Shown here in pieces: positions 7,283-15,158 of a stretch of 17,891 nucleotides of DNA. The notes under the pieces are model-generated. The model ran no database searches. It saw only the letters and a program-made list of their open reading frames with translations, and had not been told where the DNA came from. The DNA lies in assembly GCA_017555925.1 (NCBI GenBank), contig JAFZFL010000008.1:1-17891 (forward strand), written 5' to 3'. The DNA is from Bacteroidales bacterium. GTDB taxonomy: Bacteria; Bacteroidota; Bacteroidia; Bacteroidales; UBA932. How positions within the stretch are numbered: the first letter of the stretch is position 1; each line of letters opens with the position of its first letter. The position numbers and the translations under genes are program-made.

Positions 7283-8329
7283 TTACTCTTTAGTTGAAAG
7301 CAAATCTTTAATATCTGCCACAAATTCTTCTATGTTCTCTTTTTGTGTGTTGAATGAACACATCCATCTTACCTCGCCTGTCACTTCATCCCAGACATAG
7401 AAGTAATATTTTTTCTGAAGCTCTTCTGTCAGCCATTTGGGAATAATTGCAAACACAGCATTGCTTTCAACCTTTTTGGAAATCTGAATCTCTGGTATAT
7501 CCTTTAACAGTTCAGCCAGGTATTTGGCCATTGCATTAGAATGGGATGCTAATCTAATATAAAGATTATCAGATAAATAGGCGTCAAATTGGGCTGCAAT
7601 AAACCTATTTTTTGAGTAGAGTTGTGTAGCCTGTTTCCGTATATATTTAAGGATGTCTGCCTGCAATGCATTGCTGTTTGTGTTGAAGATTACCACCGCT
7701 TCTCCCATAAGAAGGCCATTTTTTGTTCCTCCAAATGATAATACATCTGCTCCACAATCTGCTGTAAAAGATTTTACAGGCAATCCAAGTGATGCAGCTG
7801 CATTTGAAATTCGTGAGCCATCAATATGGAGATAACCATTATGTGAGTGCATCAAGTCTGCAAGAGCCTTTATCTCATCTGGAGTATATAATGTCCCAAG
7901 TTCGGTGGGTTGTGAAATGGAGAGAATACGCGGTTGGGAGTGGTGCTGCTCTCCAAAGTTGGTAAGGGCTCCCATTACAACTTCTGATGTAACCTTTCCG
8001 TCGGGAGAGGGAAGGGGAATGATTTTGCTGCCTGTAAATTTTTCAGGAGCACCGCACTCATCTACGTTTATATGGGCTGTTTTAGGGGCTAAAATAGAGT
8101 GAAAACTATTTACAAAAGCAGCAAGTGCTACAACATTTGCACCTGTGCCATTTACCACAAAAAGGGCTTTGCAGTTGCCGCCCAGGATGCTCTCCAGTTT
8201 GCCCAATACATCAATAGTGTATGGATCATCGCCATAGGCAGTTTTAAAATTGTTATTCTCCTTTACAATGGCCTCCATAATGAGAGGGTGAACACCCGAA
8301 TGGTTGTCGCTGCCAAAACTATGTTTCAT
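7283..8329 (-). CDS. ltaE: Low-specificity L-threonine aldolase (PLP-dependent)
   Basis: The enzyme cleaves L-threonine or L-allo-threonine to glycine and acetaldehyde, in the fold-type I PLP family. The 348-residue protein starts MKHSFGSDNHSGVHP, the characteristic SDN(x)SG(x)HP opening. NGTGANVVAL is the phosphate-binding region and HIDGSRISNAA (D170, R173) binds the pyridine ring and substrate. The Schiff-base lysine is K203 in SFGGTKNGLL. Length is typical. Glycine made here would feed the glycine-cleavage system, whose H protein is encoded 1.4 kb upstream on the same strand, though the intervening gene looks unrelated. Function within the aldolase/beta-eliminating lyase family is assigned by motif only; exact substrate preference cannot be read from sequence. 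Confidence 0.92.
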   Translation of the reverse strand: MKHSFGSDNHSGVHPLIMEAIVKENNNFKTAYGDDPYTIDVLGKLESILGGNCKALFVVNGTGANVVALAAFVNSFHSILAPKTAHINVDECGAPEKFTGSKIIPLPSPDGKVTSEVVMGALTNFGEQHHSQPRILSISQPTELGTLYTPDEIKALADLMHSHNGYLHIDGSRISNAAASLGLPVKSFTADCGADVLSFGGTKNGLLMGEAVVIFNTNSNALQADILKYIRKQATQLYSKNRFIAAQFDAYLSDNLYIRLASHSNAMAKYLAELLKDIPEIQISKKVESNAVFAIIPKWLTEELQKKYYFYVWDEVTGEVRWMCSFNTQKENIEEFVADIKDLLSTKE

Positions 8330-8383
8330 AAGTTTGATTTATTGAAAGTTGTACTCTTTTTTAATTCTCTCCCGACAGCTCTT

Positions 8384-9577
8384 TTATCTTCGGGTCTTGG
8401 CGTTAAGGTCTATACGCTCCTTAATGGCCTGCTTGCCTTTATAGTAGTAGAGTACAATAACATTCTCTTTTTCAAAATAGAGAGTATTGAGGTTCTTTTC
8501 TGTTTTGGGATTTGCAGGCTCTTTCTCGCAACTCAAAAGCAGATATTGGTTTGTGCTTTTGTTGTAGTTGCAAACAACAGTGGTTCCCATAATGTTGAAG
8601 AATGTGGCTCTGTTGTTTTTTGATTTCTCAATATACTTGTCTTCAAGAAATCTTTTTACAATGGGATGATCCTCTTCAAGCACTCCAAAATTTAGTTTGG
8701 AAGAGCCTTGAGGGTTGTTGTCATACCACCATTGTATAGCCTTTTTGGTAAGGGCTTTTTCTCTGTCAAAAGGTTTGAGCTGGCTGCTCTTGCCAAGTGA
8801 TCTCATAAGCCAGGTCATTTGTGGTGTTGACATGCTTCCGCCTTGTGCTATATCTGCCAAACTGCCCTCTATAATATCTCCGTTTCTCTCTCCTGCGTAT
8901 GTAGTGCTGTATATTGTGCCATCGGCCATTGATACAAGGTTTGCAACAAGTTCAATGTTGTTGTTTGGCCAGCCGCTGCGCTCGTCACTCCCTGTGGAGT
9001 AGTTGAGATAGTAGAAACAGATATATTTGTCGCCATCAATTACAACCTCTTCGGGTATACATCGGTTGCAGAACAAATCGTTTATTGAGGCCATACTGAA
9101 TAGAGTCAGCGCATCGTCCTGCATATATCTGGCGGCATTTGTAGAGAGGCTCTCCTGCCATCCGCCCTGCTCTGTCTGGTCAATTCTTATAACCTTTAGC
9201 GTTGACGGATCATCCTTTTGAGGAGCAACTACTCCAACAATGTACTCTTTGTTGTTTTTCTTTCCGCTTAAAGCTATAAAGCCAATGCCACTTTCGGTAT
9301 TTGCAAGTGCTGGAACATTGGCCTTAATGATGGCTGCTGCCTCTTCAGGTGATAGAGCCGTTGTATTATAAGATTTTATCAATGAATCCTTTTTTGCCTG
9401 AACAATTGGTGCATAAACAGATTTAGGATACTTGGTGAGGAATTTATTGAAACTTATAGTATCTCCTTTTGCTATTGCGTTATTGAACAGCTTGGTTTCT
9501 CCCTTTTTCTGCGCAGTGGCAGGATGCATTGCAATCAATGAGACCAATAGAGTGAGGATAATTCTTAAATCTCTCAT
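8384..9577 (-). CDS. Uncharacterised secreted protein
   Basis: I do not recognise this family. The chosen start (ATG at 9577) gives 397 residues opening with a clear Sec signal peptide, MRDLRIILTLLVSLIAMHPATAQ, with likely signal peptidase I cleavage after ATA/AQ. The frame is open 26 codons further upstream, but that extension is not signal-like. Residues about 28-65 (NNAIAKGDTISFNKFLTKYP...) resemble one TPR-like helix pair. The rest is probably mixed alpha/beta, with five cysteines including CNRC at about 179-182. There is no lipobox and no C-terminal sorting domain, so a periplasmic location is likely. A TTTG-N19-TAAATATT promoter sits just upstream. The gene stands alone between gcvH and the aldolase gene. 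Confidence 0.8.
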   Translation of the reverse strand: MRDLRIILTLLVSLIAMHPATAQKKGETKLFNNAIAKGDTISFNKFLTKYPKSVYAPIVQAKKDSLIKSYNTTALSPEEAAAIIKANVPALANTESGIGFIALSGKKNNKEYIVGVVAPQKDDPSTLKVIRIDQTEQGGWQESLSTNAARYMQDDALTLFSMASINDLFCNRCIPEEVVIDGDKYICFYYLNYSTGSDERSGWPNNNIELVANLVSMADGTIYSTTYAGERNGDIIEGSLADIAQGGSMSTPQMTWLMRSLGKSSQLKPFDREKALTKKAIQWWYDNNPQGSSKLNFGVLEEDHPIVKRFLEDKYIEKSKNNRATFFNIMGTTVVCNYNKSTNQYLLLSCEKEPANPKTEKNLNTLYFEKENVIVLYYYKGKQAIKERIDLNAKTRR

Positions 9578-9598
9578 AAACAGATAATTATTCTTGTT

Positions 9599-9629
9599 AA
9601 TATTTATTTTCCTGTAGTGTTTATACAAA
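9599..9629 (-). promoter_or_regulatory. Putative promoter of the secreted-protein gene
   Basis: On the minus strand TTTG (9629-9626) is followed after exactly 19 bases by TAAATATT (9606-9599), a partial match to TAnnTTTG. It lies 22-52 bases upstream of the ATG at 9577, which supports that start over the upstream extension. The -33 box directly follows the hairpin at the end of gcvH. Confidence 0.4.
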
Positions 9630-9631
9630 GA

Positions 9632-9659
9632 GAGGATGAGTCCTTTGCGGGTCATCCTC
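9632..9659 (-). terminator. Hairpin after gcvH, probable terminator
   Basis: The perfect 8-bp stem GAGGATGA (9632-9639) / TCATCCTC (9652-9659) with a 12-base loop lies 25 bases beyond the gcvH stop. On the minus strand it is followed by TCTTTGT, a weak U-tract, which runs straight into the -33 box of the next gene. Confidence 0.55.
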
Positions 9660-9684
9660 CTTTACACGTCTATAATTCTGTGAA

Positions 9685-10062
9685 TTATTTGCAGATAGCC
9701 TCGTATGCCTCAGCATCCATAAGCTCATCAAGCTCAGCTGGGTTAGACATCTCAACTTTAATCATCCAACCGGCACCGTAAGGATCGGTGTTAACCGACT
9801 CAGGAGCACCCTCCAACTCTGCGTTTACCTCAATAACTTTGCCAGAAACAGGCATAAGAGCGTCAGCTACAGTTTTAACAGCCTCAATAGCACCAAAAAC
9901 CTCGCCGGCAGCAAGATCCTCACCCTCAGTTTGGATATCTACGAAAACGATGTCACCCAATTGGTCTTGAGCAAAGTCTGAAATACCGATAGTAGCAATG
10001 TTGCCATCAACTTTAACCCACTCGTGGTCTTTAGAATACTTCAAATTAGCAGGAAAATTCAT
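9685..10062 (-). CDS. gcvH: Glycine cleavage system H protein
   Basis: GcvH carries the lipoyl arm that shuttles the aminomethyl group between the P, T and L proteins of the glycine-cleavage system. The 125-residue protein is full length. [22 protein letters not shown] is the N-terminal hallmark, and the lipoylated lysine is K63 in [18 protein letters not shown]. The tail [14 protein letters not shown]...LMDAEAYE is typical. Neighbours gcvP and gcvT are absent, as is common when the genes are dispersed. A -7 box TACATTTG (10111-10104, minus strand) stands 42 bases upstream of the ATG, so gcvH probably has its own promoter although it lies 63 bases below ruvA on the same strand. Confidence 0.97.
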   Translation of the reverse strand: MNFPANLKYSKDHEWVKVDGNIATIGISDFAQDQLGDIVFVDIQTEGEDLAAGEVFGAIEAVKTVADALMPVSGKVIEVNAELEGAPESVNTDPYGAGWMIKVEMSNPAELDELMDAEAYEAICK

Positions 10063-10103
10063 ATTGTTTAAATTTAAAATGTTTATAAATTTCTAAAATT
10101 GTA

Positions 10104-10111
10104 CAAATGTA
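10104..10111 (-). promoter_or_regulatory. Putative -7 box for gcvH
   Basis: The minus strand reads TACATTTG, a perfect TAnnTTTG, in the ruvA-gcvH spacer. A clear -33 TTTG is not visible at the right distance. Confidence 0.4.
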
Positions 10112-10125
10112 TTAAATAATTTCAA

Positions 10126-10713
10126 TTATAAGCGTTTTAAACTTAATTTTATTAACTCTTCAAGTGAATAATTAGGATTTTCTTTAAGAATCGCAGAAAG
10201 CACTTTCTCAACAGCACTTTTAGTGAAACCCAAAAGGATAAGGGCAGAGAGGGCCTCTTCCTTTATAGCAGAGCCGGCTCCCGGCAGAAGAGTCTCTACA
10301 GCAGTATTGCCTCCCTTTATAATTTTGTCTTTAAGTTCAATAATAACACGTTGTGCAGTTTTAAGGCCAATGCCCTTTATGCTTTTTATGCGGTTGACAT
10401 CTCCAGCAATTATTGCATTCTTTATCTCCTCTTCGGTCATTGATGAAAGCATGACTCTGGCGGTGTTTGGTCCTATACCCGAAACCTCAATGAGCATACA
10501 GAACATTGAACGCTCCTCTTTTTTATAGAAGCCATACCATAACTCCAGATCTTCACGCAAATGATGATGTATATAGAGTTTTACGTGAGCGAGGCTCTGT
10601 ATATCGGCGTATGTCTGTAGAGAAATCTGGAGTCTGTAACCAATGCCGTTATTCTCAACAACAGCTTCTGTGGGGCTTACTTCTGCCAATGCCCCCTTGA
10701 TATAATCGTACAT
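10126..10713 (-). CDS. ruvA: Holliday junction branch migration protein RuvA
   Basis: RuvA binds Holliday junctions as a tetramer and loads RuvB helicase for branch migration. The 195-residue protein has three parts. The N-terminal OB-fold domain I starts MYDYIKGALAEVSPTEAVVE and includes HHHLREDLELWYGF. Domain II has two helix-hairpin-helix motifs, VSGIGPNTARVML and IKGIGLKTAQRVIIELKDK. After a flexible linker (about 135-150), the small RuvB-binding domain III has EEALSALILLGFTKSAVEKVL. Length and order match the family. No ruvB or ruvC is nearby. It diverges from sufS across 120 bases, with a -7 box TAAATTTG (10748-10741, minus strand) 28 bases upstream of its ATG. Confidence 0.97.
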   Translation of the reverse strand: MYDYIKGALAEVSPTEAVVENNGIGYRLQISLQTYADIQSLAHVKLYIHHHLREDLELWYGFYKKEERSMFCMLIEVSGIGPNTARVMLSSMTEEEIKNAIIAGDVNRIKSIKGIGLKTAQRVIIELKDKIIKGGNTAVETLLPGAGSAIKEEALSALILLGFTKSAVEKVLSAILKENPNYSLEELIKLSLKRL

Positions 10714-10740
10714 TATCTCTTTTTTTTACAACATGAGCTA

Positions 10741-10748
10741 CAAATTTA
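10741..10748 (-). promoter_or_regulatory. Putative -7 box for ruvA
   Basis: The minus strand reads TAAATTTG (TAnnTTTG). A TTTG lies at 10769-10766, but the spacing is 17 rather than the usual 19-21 bases. Confidence 0.4.
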
Positions 10749-10803
10749 TGTTTTTTATACGTAAACAAAAAGCCCGATATTAAAGAAACTTCCTTTAAAT
10801 TAT

Positions 10804-10811
10804 TATTTTTG
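10804..10811 (+). promoter_or_regulatory. Putative -7 box for the suf-folK-glyS operon
   Basis: TATTTTTG matches TAnnTTTG and ends 22 bases before the sufS ATG at 10834, implying a short leader. This also argues against the in-frame TTG at 10816 as the start. The -33 element is not clear. Confidence 0.45.
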
Positions 10812-10833
10812 CAGTTTGATATTGAATGTAGTT

Positions 10834-12063
10834 ATGAGAACGATAGAGGATATAAGGGGGAGAGTGCCGGCGTTGGCCCAAAAAGTGTATGGCAAGCCGC
10901 TTGTCTATTTGGACAATGCTGCTACTGCACAAAAACCTGTAGAGGTGATTGAACTGCTCAACAGAATGAATAGTGCTATAAATGCCAATGTGCATAGGGC
11001 TATGTACAGGTTGAGTGATGAGGCAACAAATCTCTACGAGGGTGCAAGAGAGAGAGTCAGAGAGTATATAAATGCCCCAGCCCGTGAAAATATAATCTTT
11101 ACAAGCGGGGCAACTGCATCAATAAATCTTGTTGCAAGCAGTTTTTGTGCAAAGTTCCTTAAAGAGGGCGATGCTGTGATAGTGACTGAAGAGTCTCACC
11201 ATTCCAATATAGTACCATGGCAGCTGGCTTGTGAAAGGGCTGGTGCAACGCTAAAAGTGTTGCCGGTAGATGATAATGGTGTATGGTGCGCCCAGGATAT
11301 TATTCCCCTACTTGATGAGCAGATAAAAATTGTAGCGGCAACACACATATCAAATGTGCTTGGAATAAAGAATCCTGTAAAAGAACTTATTGACATACTG
11401 CATAAACATGATATTCCAGTTTTAATAGATGGAGCTCAGGGTATAGTTCATTCAAAAGTAGATGTGCAGGAACTTGATTGTGATTTCTATGCATTTTCTG
11501 CACATAAGGTTTATGGCGAAACTGGTAGCGGCATATTGTATGGCAAAGAGAAGTGGCTGGAGGAGATGCCTCCTTATATGGGTGGAGGTGACATGGTTGG
11601 AACAGTGACATTTGCAAAAACCACATACGCACCGCTCCCTTTGAAATTTGAGGCTGGAACACCAAATTTTATAGGTTCTGCAGCCCTCAAACCGGCATTG
11701 GATTTTGCTTTTGAGATCTCAACAGGGGAGTGTGGAGAGGTTGTAAAGGAGAGCGAAGAGCAGATAATAGCCTATATGAGAAGGGCATTGCTTGAAATAG
11801 AGGGTACAACCCTTTATGGAAATGTGGAGAATAAGATTCCGTTGTTCTCATTCAATGTGAAGGGGTGTCATCCTGGAGATATAGCGCAAATTCTTGACAA
11901 GATGGGCATTGCTGTAAGAACGGGAATGTTGTGCGCTGAACCGCTTATGAACCACTTTGGTGTAACAAGTATGGTGAGGGCTTCATTTGCACCATACAAC
12001 ACATTGCAGGAGGCAGAGTACTTTATAACCTCGCTCAAAAGAGCTGTGGCAATGTTGAGATAG
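10834..12063 (+). CDS. sufS: Cysteine desulfurase SufS
   Basis: This PLP enzyme converts cysteine to alanine and passes persulfide sulfur to SufE for Fe-S cluster assembly. The product is 409 residues from the ATG at 10834 (MRTIEDIRGRVPALAQKVYG). YLDNAATAQKP and ITEE-like VTEESHHSN (PLP-stacking histidine) are typical of group II desulfurases. VLIDGAQGIVHSKVD supplies the PLP-binding Asp, and the Schiff-base lysine is K225 in FSAHKVYG. The catalytic cysteine is C367 in RTGMLCAEPLM, on the short loop that distinguishes SufS/CsdA from IscS. The frame could extend to a TTG at 10816, but this overlaps the putative transcription start. It is first in the sufS-sufE-sufT-folK-glyS run; sufBCD are not in the window. 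Confidence 0.95.
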   Translation: MRTIEDIRGRVPALAQKVYGKPLVYLDNAATAQKPVEVIELLNRMNSAINANVHRAMYRLSDEATNLYEGARERVREYINAPARENIIFTSGATASINLVASSFCAKFLKEGDAVIVTEESHHSNIVPWQLACERAGATLKVLPVDDNGVWCAQDIIPLLDEQIKIVAATHISNVLGIKNPVKELIDILHKHDIPVLIDGAQGIVHSKVDVQELDCDFYAFSAHKVYGETGSGILYGKEKWLEEMPPYMGGGDMVGTVTFAKTTYAPLPLKFEAGTPNFIGSAALKPALDFAFEISTGECGEVVKESEEQIIAYMRRALLEIEGTTLYGNVENKIPLFSFNVKGCHPGDIAQILDKMGIAVRTGMLCAEPLMNHFGVTSMVRASFAPYNTLQEAEYFITSLKRAVAMLR

Positions 12064-12073
12064 TAATAATTGT

Positions 12074-12090
12074 CCCGACAGGCTGTCGGG
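12074..12090. repeat. GC-rich hairpin in the sufS-sufE spacer
   Basis: CCCGACA (12074-12080) and TGTCGGG (12084-12090) form a perfect 7-bp stem with a three-base loop, 18 bases upstream of the sufE ATG. No T-tract follows; instead the purine-rich AAGAAAGAG comes next, which may be the sufE ribosome-binding region. It may tune sufE translation, protect the mRNA end, or simply be two copies of the GTCGGGA heptamer. Confidence 0.65.
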
Positions 12091-12107
12091 AAGAAAGAGA
12101 AAAATAT

Positions 12108-12524
12108 ATGACAATTCAAGAGATTGAGAATCAGATTATAGAGGAATTCTCTATTTTTACCGACTGGTTGGACAAATATGAATATATCATTGAACTTGGC
12201 AAGGGTGTGCCGGTAATTGATGAGAAGGCAAAGAGAGACGAGAATCTTATTAAAGGCTGCCAGAGCAGGGTGTGGCTTGACTGTTGGCAAGAGGATGGCA
12301 GACTCCATTTTGCAGCAGACAGTGATGCAATCATCACAAAGGGAATAATTTCGTTGCTCATAAGAGTCTACAACGGGCAGCAGCCAAAGGATATTCTGGC
12401 AAGCAACCTCTCATTCATTGATGCGATCGGTCTGCAGGAGAATCTCTCTCCAACACGTGCAAATGGCCTTGTTTCAATGATAAAACAGATAAAGATGTAC
12501 GCTTTGGCTTTTGAGAATAAATAA
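12108..12524 (+). CDS. sufE: Cysteine desulfuration protein SufE
   Basis: SufE accepts sulfane sulfur from SufS and delivers it to the SufB scaffold. The 138-residue protein has the family's opening helices (IEEFSIFTDWLDKYEYIIELGK), the DENLIKGCQSRVW motif with the acceptor cysteine at C51, and the tail LSPTRANGLVSMIKQIK. The cysteine position equals that of the E. coli protein. It follows sufS by 44 bases across a small hairpin and precedes the SufT-like gene by 48 bases on the same strand, so co-expression with its partner desulfurase is expected. Confidence 0.95.
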   Translation: MTIQEIENQIIEEFSIFTDWLDKYEYIIELGKGVPVIDEKAKRDENLIKGCQSRVWLDCWQEDGRLHFAADSDAIITKGIISLLIRVYNGQQPKDILASNLSFIDAIGLQENLSPTRANGLVSMIKQIKMYALAFENK

Positions 12525-12572
12525 CTGCCACTAAGCTGATAATTGGGATATAGTAATTTAATTGATTAGGCA

Positions 12573-12887
12573 ATGAAGAGTATAGAGAGCTTGCAGAGAG
12601 ATGTAGTGAGAGCTTTAAGACAGGTATATGATCCTGAAATTCCTGTAAATGTATATGATTTGGGGCTTATCTACGAGATAAAGATAGATGATGACCATAA
12701 GGTCTTTATAAAAATGACCCTTACAGCTCCAAACTGCCCTATGGCAGACGATGTTATGGAGCAGGTGAATGAGGCGGTAAAAGATGTCCCGGGTGTTACA
12801 GATGCAGCTATTGAGCTTGTATTTGAACCGGAGTGGGACCGTAGCCGCATGAGTGAAGAGGCCTTGGTTGAGCTTGGGTGGCTTTAA
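12573..12887 (+). CDS. SufT/MIP18-like (DUF59) Fe-S assembly factor
   Basis: A 104-residue DUF59 (MIP18/PaaD/SufT) protein. Members help mature Fe-S proteins and carry a reactive cysteine in a TxTxxxCP motif. Seen here: RALRQVYDPEIPVNVYDLGL at about 13-32, then MTLTAPNCPMADDVMEQV with the conserved cysteine at about C55, and the tail LVFEPEWDRSRMSEEALVELGW. Its place directly after sufS and sufE supports a SUF-pathway role, as in other bacteria where such genes accompany suf operons. The other function in this family, as a PaaD part of phenylacetyl-CoA oxygenase, is unlikely because no paa gene is present. Confidence 0.9.
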   Translation: MKSIESLQRDVVRALRQVYDPEIPVNVYDLGLIYEIKIDDDHKVFIKMTLTAPNCPMADDVMEQVNEAVKDVPGVTDAAIELVFEPEWDRSRMSEEALVELGWL

Positions 12888-12925
12888 TGGTTTTTTCCAG
12901 AGTCTAACTGCTAAAGAGAGTATAT

Positions 12926-13462
12926 ATGAATAGAGTTTATTTGTTGCTTGGCAGCAATATGGGCAATAGGGAACAGATGCTTGAATCTGCTGTAGAGATG
13001 CTTGTGGAGCGTCTTATGCCCGATTACCTCGAAGTTGAGGATTTATGTGATGCTATTAATACCTCAGATGTGGTTGAGACCGAACCATGGGGCTTTGAGA
13101 GCAGTGACAAGTTCCTTAATCAGGCATTTATGACTCTTACCGACAAAAGTGCAGAGGAGGTGCTTCGCATCTGTCAGGAGATTGAGAATGAGTTGGGTAG
13201 AGACAGAAGTGTTGCTACTTCAGATGCCAATGGCAATAGAGTCTATTCATCGAGAGTAATGGATATAGATATCATCTTCTTTGATGCAGATGGTACTCCT
13301 CAAATAATGGACACCCCTGATCTTACTATTCCACATAGGCTTATGCAGGAGCGTATGTTTGTGCTTGAGCCGCTTTCGCAGATTGCAGGGGATTATGTTC
13401 ATCCTGTTTTGAAAAAAGGGGTTAAAGCTCTGAAAAAAGAGTTGAAACATAAAAACAAGTAG
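12926..13462 (+). CDS. folK: 2-amino-4-hydroxy-6-hydroxymethyldihydropteridine pyrophosphokinase
   Basis: FolK transfers pyrophosphate from ATP to 6-hydroxymethyl-7,8-dihydropterin in folate synthesis. The 178-residue protein starts MNRVYLLLGSNMGNREQML. VVETEPWGF is the pterin-binding loop, FLNQAFMTL follows, and the ATP/Mg site signature is SRVMDIDIIFFD. IPHRLMQERMFVLEPL is the expected C-terminal block. About 20 residues are longer than E. coli FolK (159), including an insertion around the DANGNRVYSS segment; Lys-rich end (KKGVKALKKELKHKNK). It sits 38 bases after the SufT-like gene and 38 before glyS. There is no folP or folB beside it. Confidence 0.93.
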   Translation: MNRVYLLLGSNMGNREQMLESAVEMLVERLMPDYLEVEDLCDAINTSDVVETEPWGFESSDKFLNQAFMTLTDKSAEEVLRICQEIENELGRDRSVATSDANGNRVYSSRVMDIDIIFFDADGTPQIMDTPDLTIPHRLMQERMFVLEPLSQIAGDYVHPVLKKGVKALKKELKHKNK

Positions 13463-13500
13463 ACAAAACACATTGATAATAATTAAAAATATATAGAATT

Positions 13501-15042
13501 ATGACACCAGAAGAACTATTTAAAAATTTGATTGCACATACCAAAGAGTATGGATTCATTTTCCCTTCAAGTGAGATTTATGACGGTTTGGGTGCTGTTT
13601 ATGATTATGCACAGTTGGGAAGCGAACTTAAGAACAATATCAAGAAGTATTGGTGGGATGCAATGGTGAGATTGAATGAGAATATTGTTGGTATAGATTC
13701 GGCAATTTTTATGCATCCTAAGATTTGGGAGGCTTCAGGTCACGTTGGTGCTTTCAATGATCCGTTGATTGACAATAAGGATTCAAAGAAAAGATATAGG
13801 GCAGATGTGCTTTTGGAGGATTATATTGCAAAACTTGAAGAGAAGATAAACAAGGATGTTGAGAAGGGCAAGAAGAAGTTTGGAGATGCTTTTGATGAGG
13901 AGCAGTTCCGTGCAACAAACCCTAATGTATTGAGGAATGTAAACAAGATAAACGCTTGCAGGGAGAGGATGGTTGAGGCTTTGAACAATAATGATCTGGC
14001 TGCCCTTAAACAGCTAATCCTTGATTGTGAGATTGTTTGTCCTATATCTGGAACAAAGAACTGGACAGATGTAAGACAGTTCAATCTTATGTTCAGCACA
14101 CAATTGGGTAGTGTTTCCGGAGATAGCGGTACTATTTATTTGAGACCTGAGACCGCACAAGGTATCTTTGTAAACTATCTGAATGTTCAGAAGACCGGAC
14201 GTATGAAGCTTCCATTTGGTATTGCCCAGATTGGTAAAGCCTTCAGAAATGAGATTGTGGCTCGCCAGTTTATCTTTAGAATGAGGGAGTTTGAGCAGAT
14301 GGAGATGCAGTTCTTCGTTAAACCTGGTGAAGAGCTTGAGTGGTTTGCAAAATGGAAAGAGATTCGTTTGAAATGGCATAAGGCTATTGGTATGGGAGAG
14401 GAGAACTACAGATATCACGATCATGACAAACTTGCCCATTATGCAAATGCCGCTACCGATATTGAGTTTAACTTCCCATTTGGTTTCAAGGAGCTTGAGG
14501 GTATACACTCCCGTACAGATTTTGATTTGGGCCGCCATCAGGAGTTCTCAGGCAAGAAATTGCAATATTTTGATCCGGAGAAGGGTGAGAATTATGTTCC
14601 ATACGTAATAGAGACCTCTATTGGTGTTGACAGAACTGTTCTTGCTGTATTGTCGGGAGCATATAAAGAGGAAAAATTGGAGAATGGAGAGGAGAGAGTT
14701 GTTCTTAAATTCCATCCTGCACTTGCTCCAGTTAAATTGGCAGTATTGCCTTTGGTTAAGAAAGATGGTCTTCCTGAGCTTGCAAGAGAGATTATGGCTG
14801 AGTTGAAGCTTGATTTCAATTGCCAGTATGATGAGAAGGATTCTATTGGAAAACGTTACCGCCGTCAGGATGCAATTGGAACTCCTTTGTGTATAACAGT
14901 TGATCATCAGAGTCTTGAGGACAAATGCGTTACTTTGCGTGACCGAGATACAATGCAGCAGGAGAGAATTCCAATAGCAGAGCTGTACAAAAGGGTGGAT
15001 GAGAAGGTAAATATGAGAACATTGCTTAAGCAAGTCATGTAG
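13501..15042 (+). CDS. glyS: Glycine--tRNA ligase (dimeric, class II)
   Basis: The enzyme charges tRNA-Gly. At 513 residues it is the homodimeric (alpha2) GlyRS used by Bacteroidota, not the alpha2-beta2 GlyQ/GlyS form. TPEELFKNLIAHTKEYGFIF and the SSEIYDGLGAVYDYAQLGSE opening are typical. The family's glycine-binding motif YLRPETAQGIFVNY is present; motif 2 is AFRNEIVARQFIFRMREFEQ. Motif 3 is VIETSIGVDRTVLAVLSGAY. The C-terminal anticodon-binding domain begins near PALAPVKLAVLPLV, with GKRYRRQDAIGTPLCITVD. A helical, charged insert (about 110-145, KLEEKINKDVEKGKKKF...) is usual in this type. It is the last gene of the suf-folK-glyS run and is followed by a strong terminator. Confidence 0.97.
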   Translation: MTPEELFKNLIAHTKEYGFIFPSSEIYDGLGAVYDYAQLGSELKNNIKKYWWDAMVRLNENIVGIDSAIFMHPKIWEASGHVGAFNDPLIDNKDSKKRYRADVLLEDYIAKLEEKINKDVEKGKKKFGDAFDEEQFRATNPNVLRNVNKINACRERMVEALNNNDLAALKQLILDCEIVCPISGTKNWTDVRQFNLMFSTQLGSVSGDSGTIYLRPETAQGIFVNYLNVQKTGRMKLPFGIAQIGKAFRNEIVARQFIFRMREFEQMEMQFFVKPGEELEWFAKWKEIRLKWHKAIGMGEENYRYHDHDKLAHYANAATDIEFNFPFGFKELEGIHSRTDFDLGRHQEFSGKKLQYFDPEKGENYVPYVIETSIGVDRTVLAVLSGAYKEEKLENGEERVVLKFHPALAPVKLAVLPLVKKDGLPELAREIMAELKLDFNCQYDEKDSIGKRYRRQDAIGTPLCITVDHQSLEDKCVTLRDRDTMQQERIPIAELYKRVDEKVNMRTLLKQVM

Positions 15043-15067
15043 ACTCAGGATTTATATTATAGAGAGA

Positions 15068-15095
15068 GGCAGCCTTGAAGGGTTGCCTTTTTTTT
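15068..15095 (+). terminator. Intrinsic terminator after glyS
   Basis: GGCAGCC / GGTTGCC stem with one G-T wobble and a short TTGAAG loop, followed by an unbroken T8 run (15088-15095). It ends the sufS-to-glyS transcript 25 bases after the glyS stop. Confidence 0.88.
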
Positions 15096-15158
15096 AACCA
15101 ATTGCTCATTTCTCCGTTATATATACAAAGTATTCCAAATAACATAAAACATACATTT

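Noticed and set aside
7267..7323. Longer GNAT start at 7323
   Set aside because: It would overlap the threonine aldolase gene by 41 bases, and the added residues (MWQILKICFQLKSKIREYQ) carry no GNAT motif.
8099..8623. 174-codon plus-strand open frame
   Set aside because: Antisense to the threonine aldolase start and the 3' end of the secreted-protein gene, both of which have better coding evidence; no domain recognisable.
12074..12090. Hairpin before sufE as a transcription terminator
   Set aside because: The 7-bp stem is followed by purines, not a T-tract, and the next gene is 18 bases away in the same pathway.
14014..15033. Two long minus-strand open frames antisense to glyS
   Set aside because: Composition is that of a shadow frame of a well-conserved gene; no motif, no start context.
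15075..15158. Upstream ATG of the DHOD-like gene
   Set aside because: It starts inside the glyS terminator hairpin; the added sequence (MKGCLFFNQLL...) does not match the family N-terminus, which begins at 15159.
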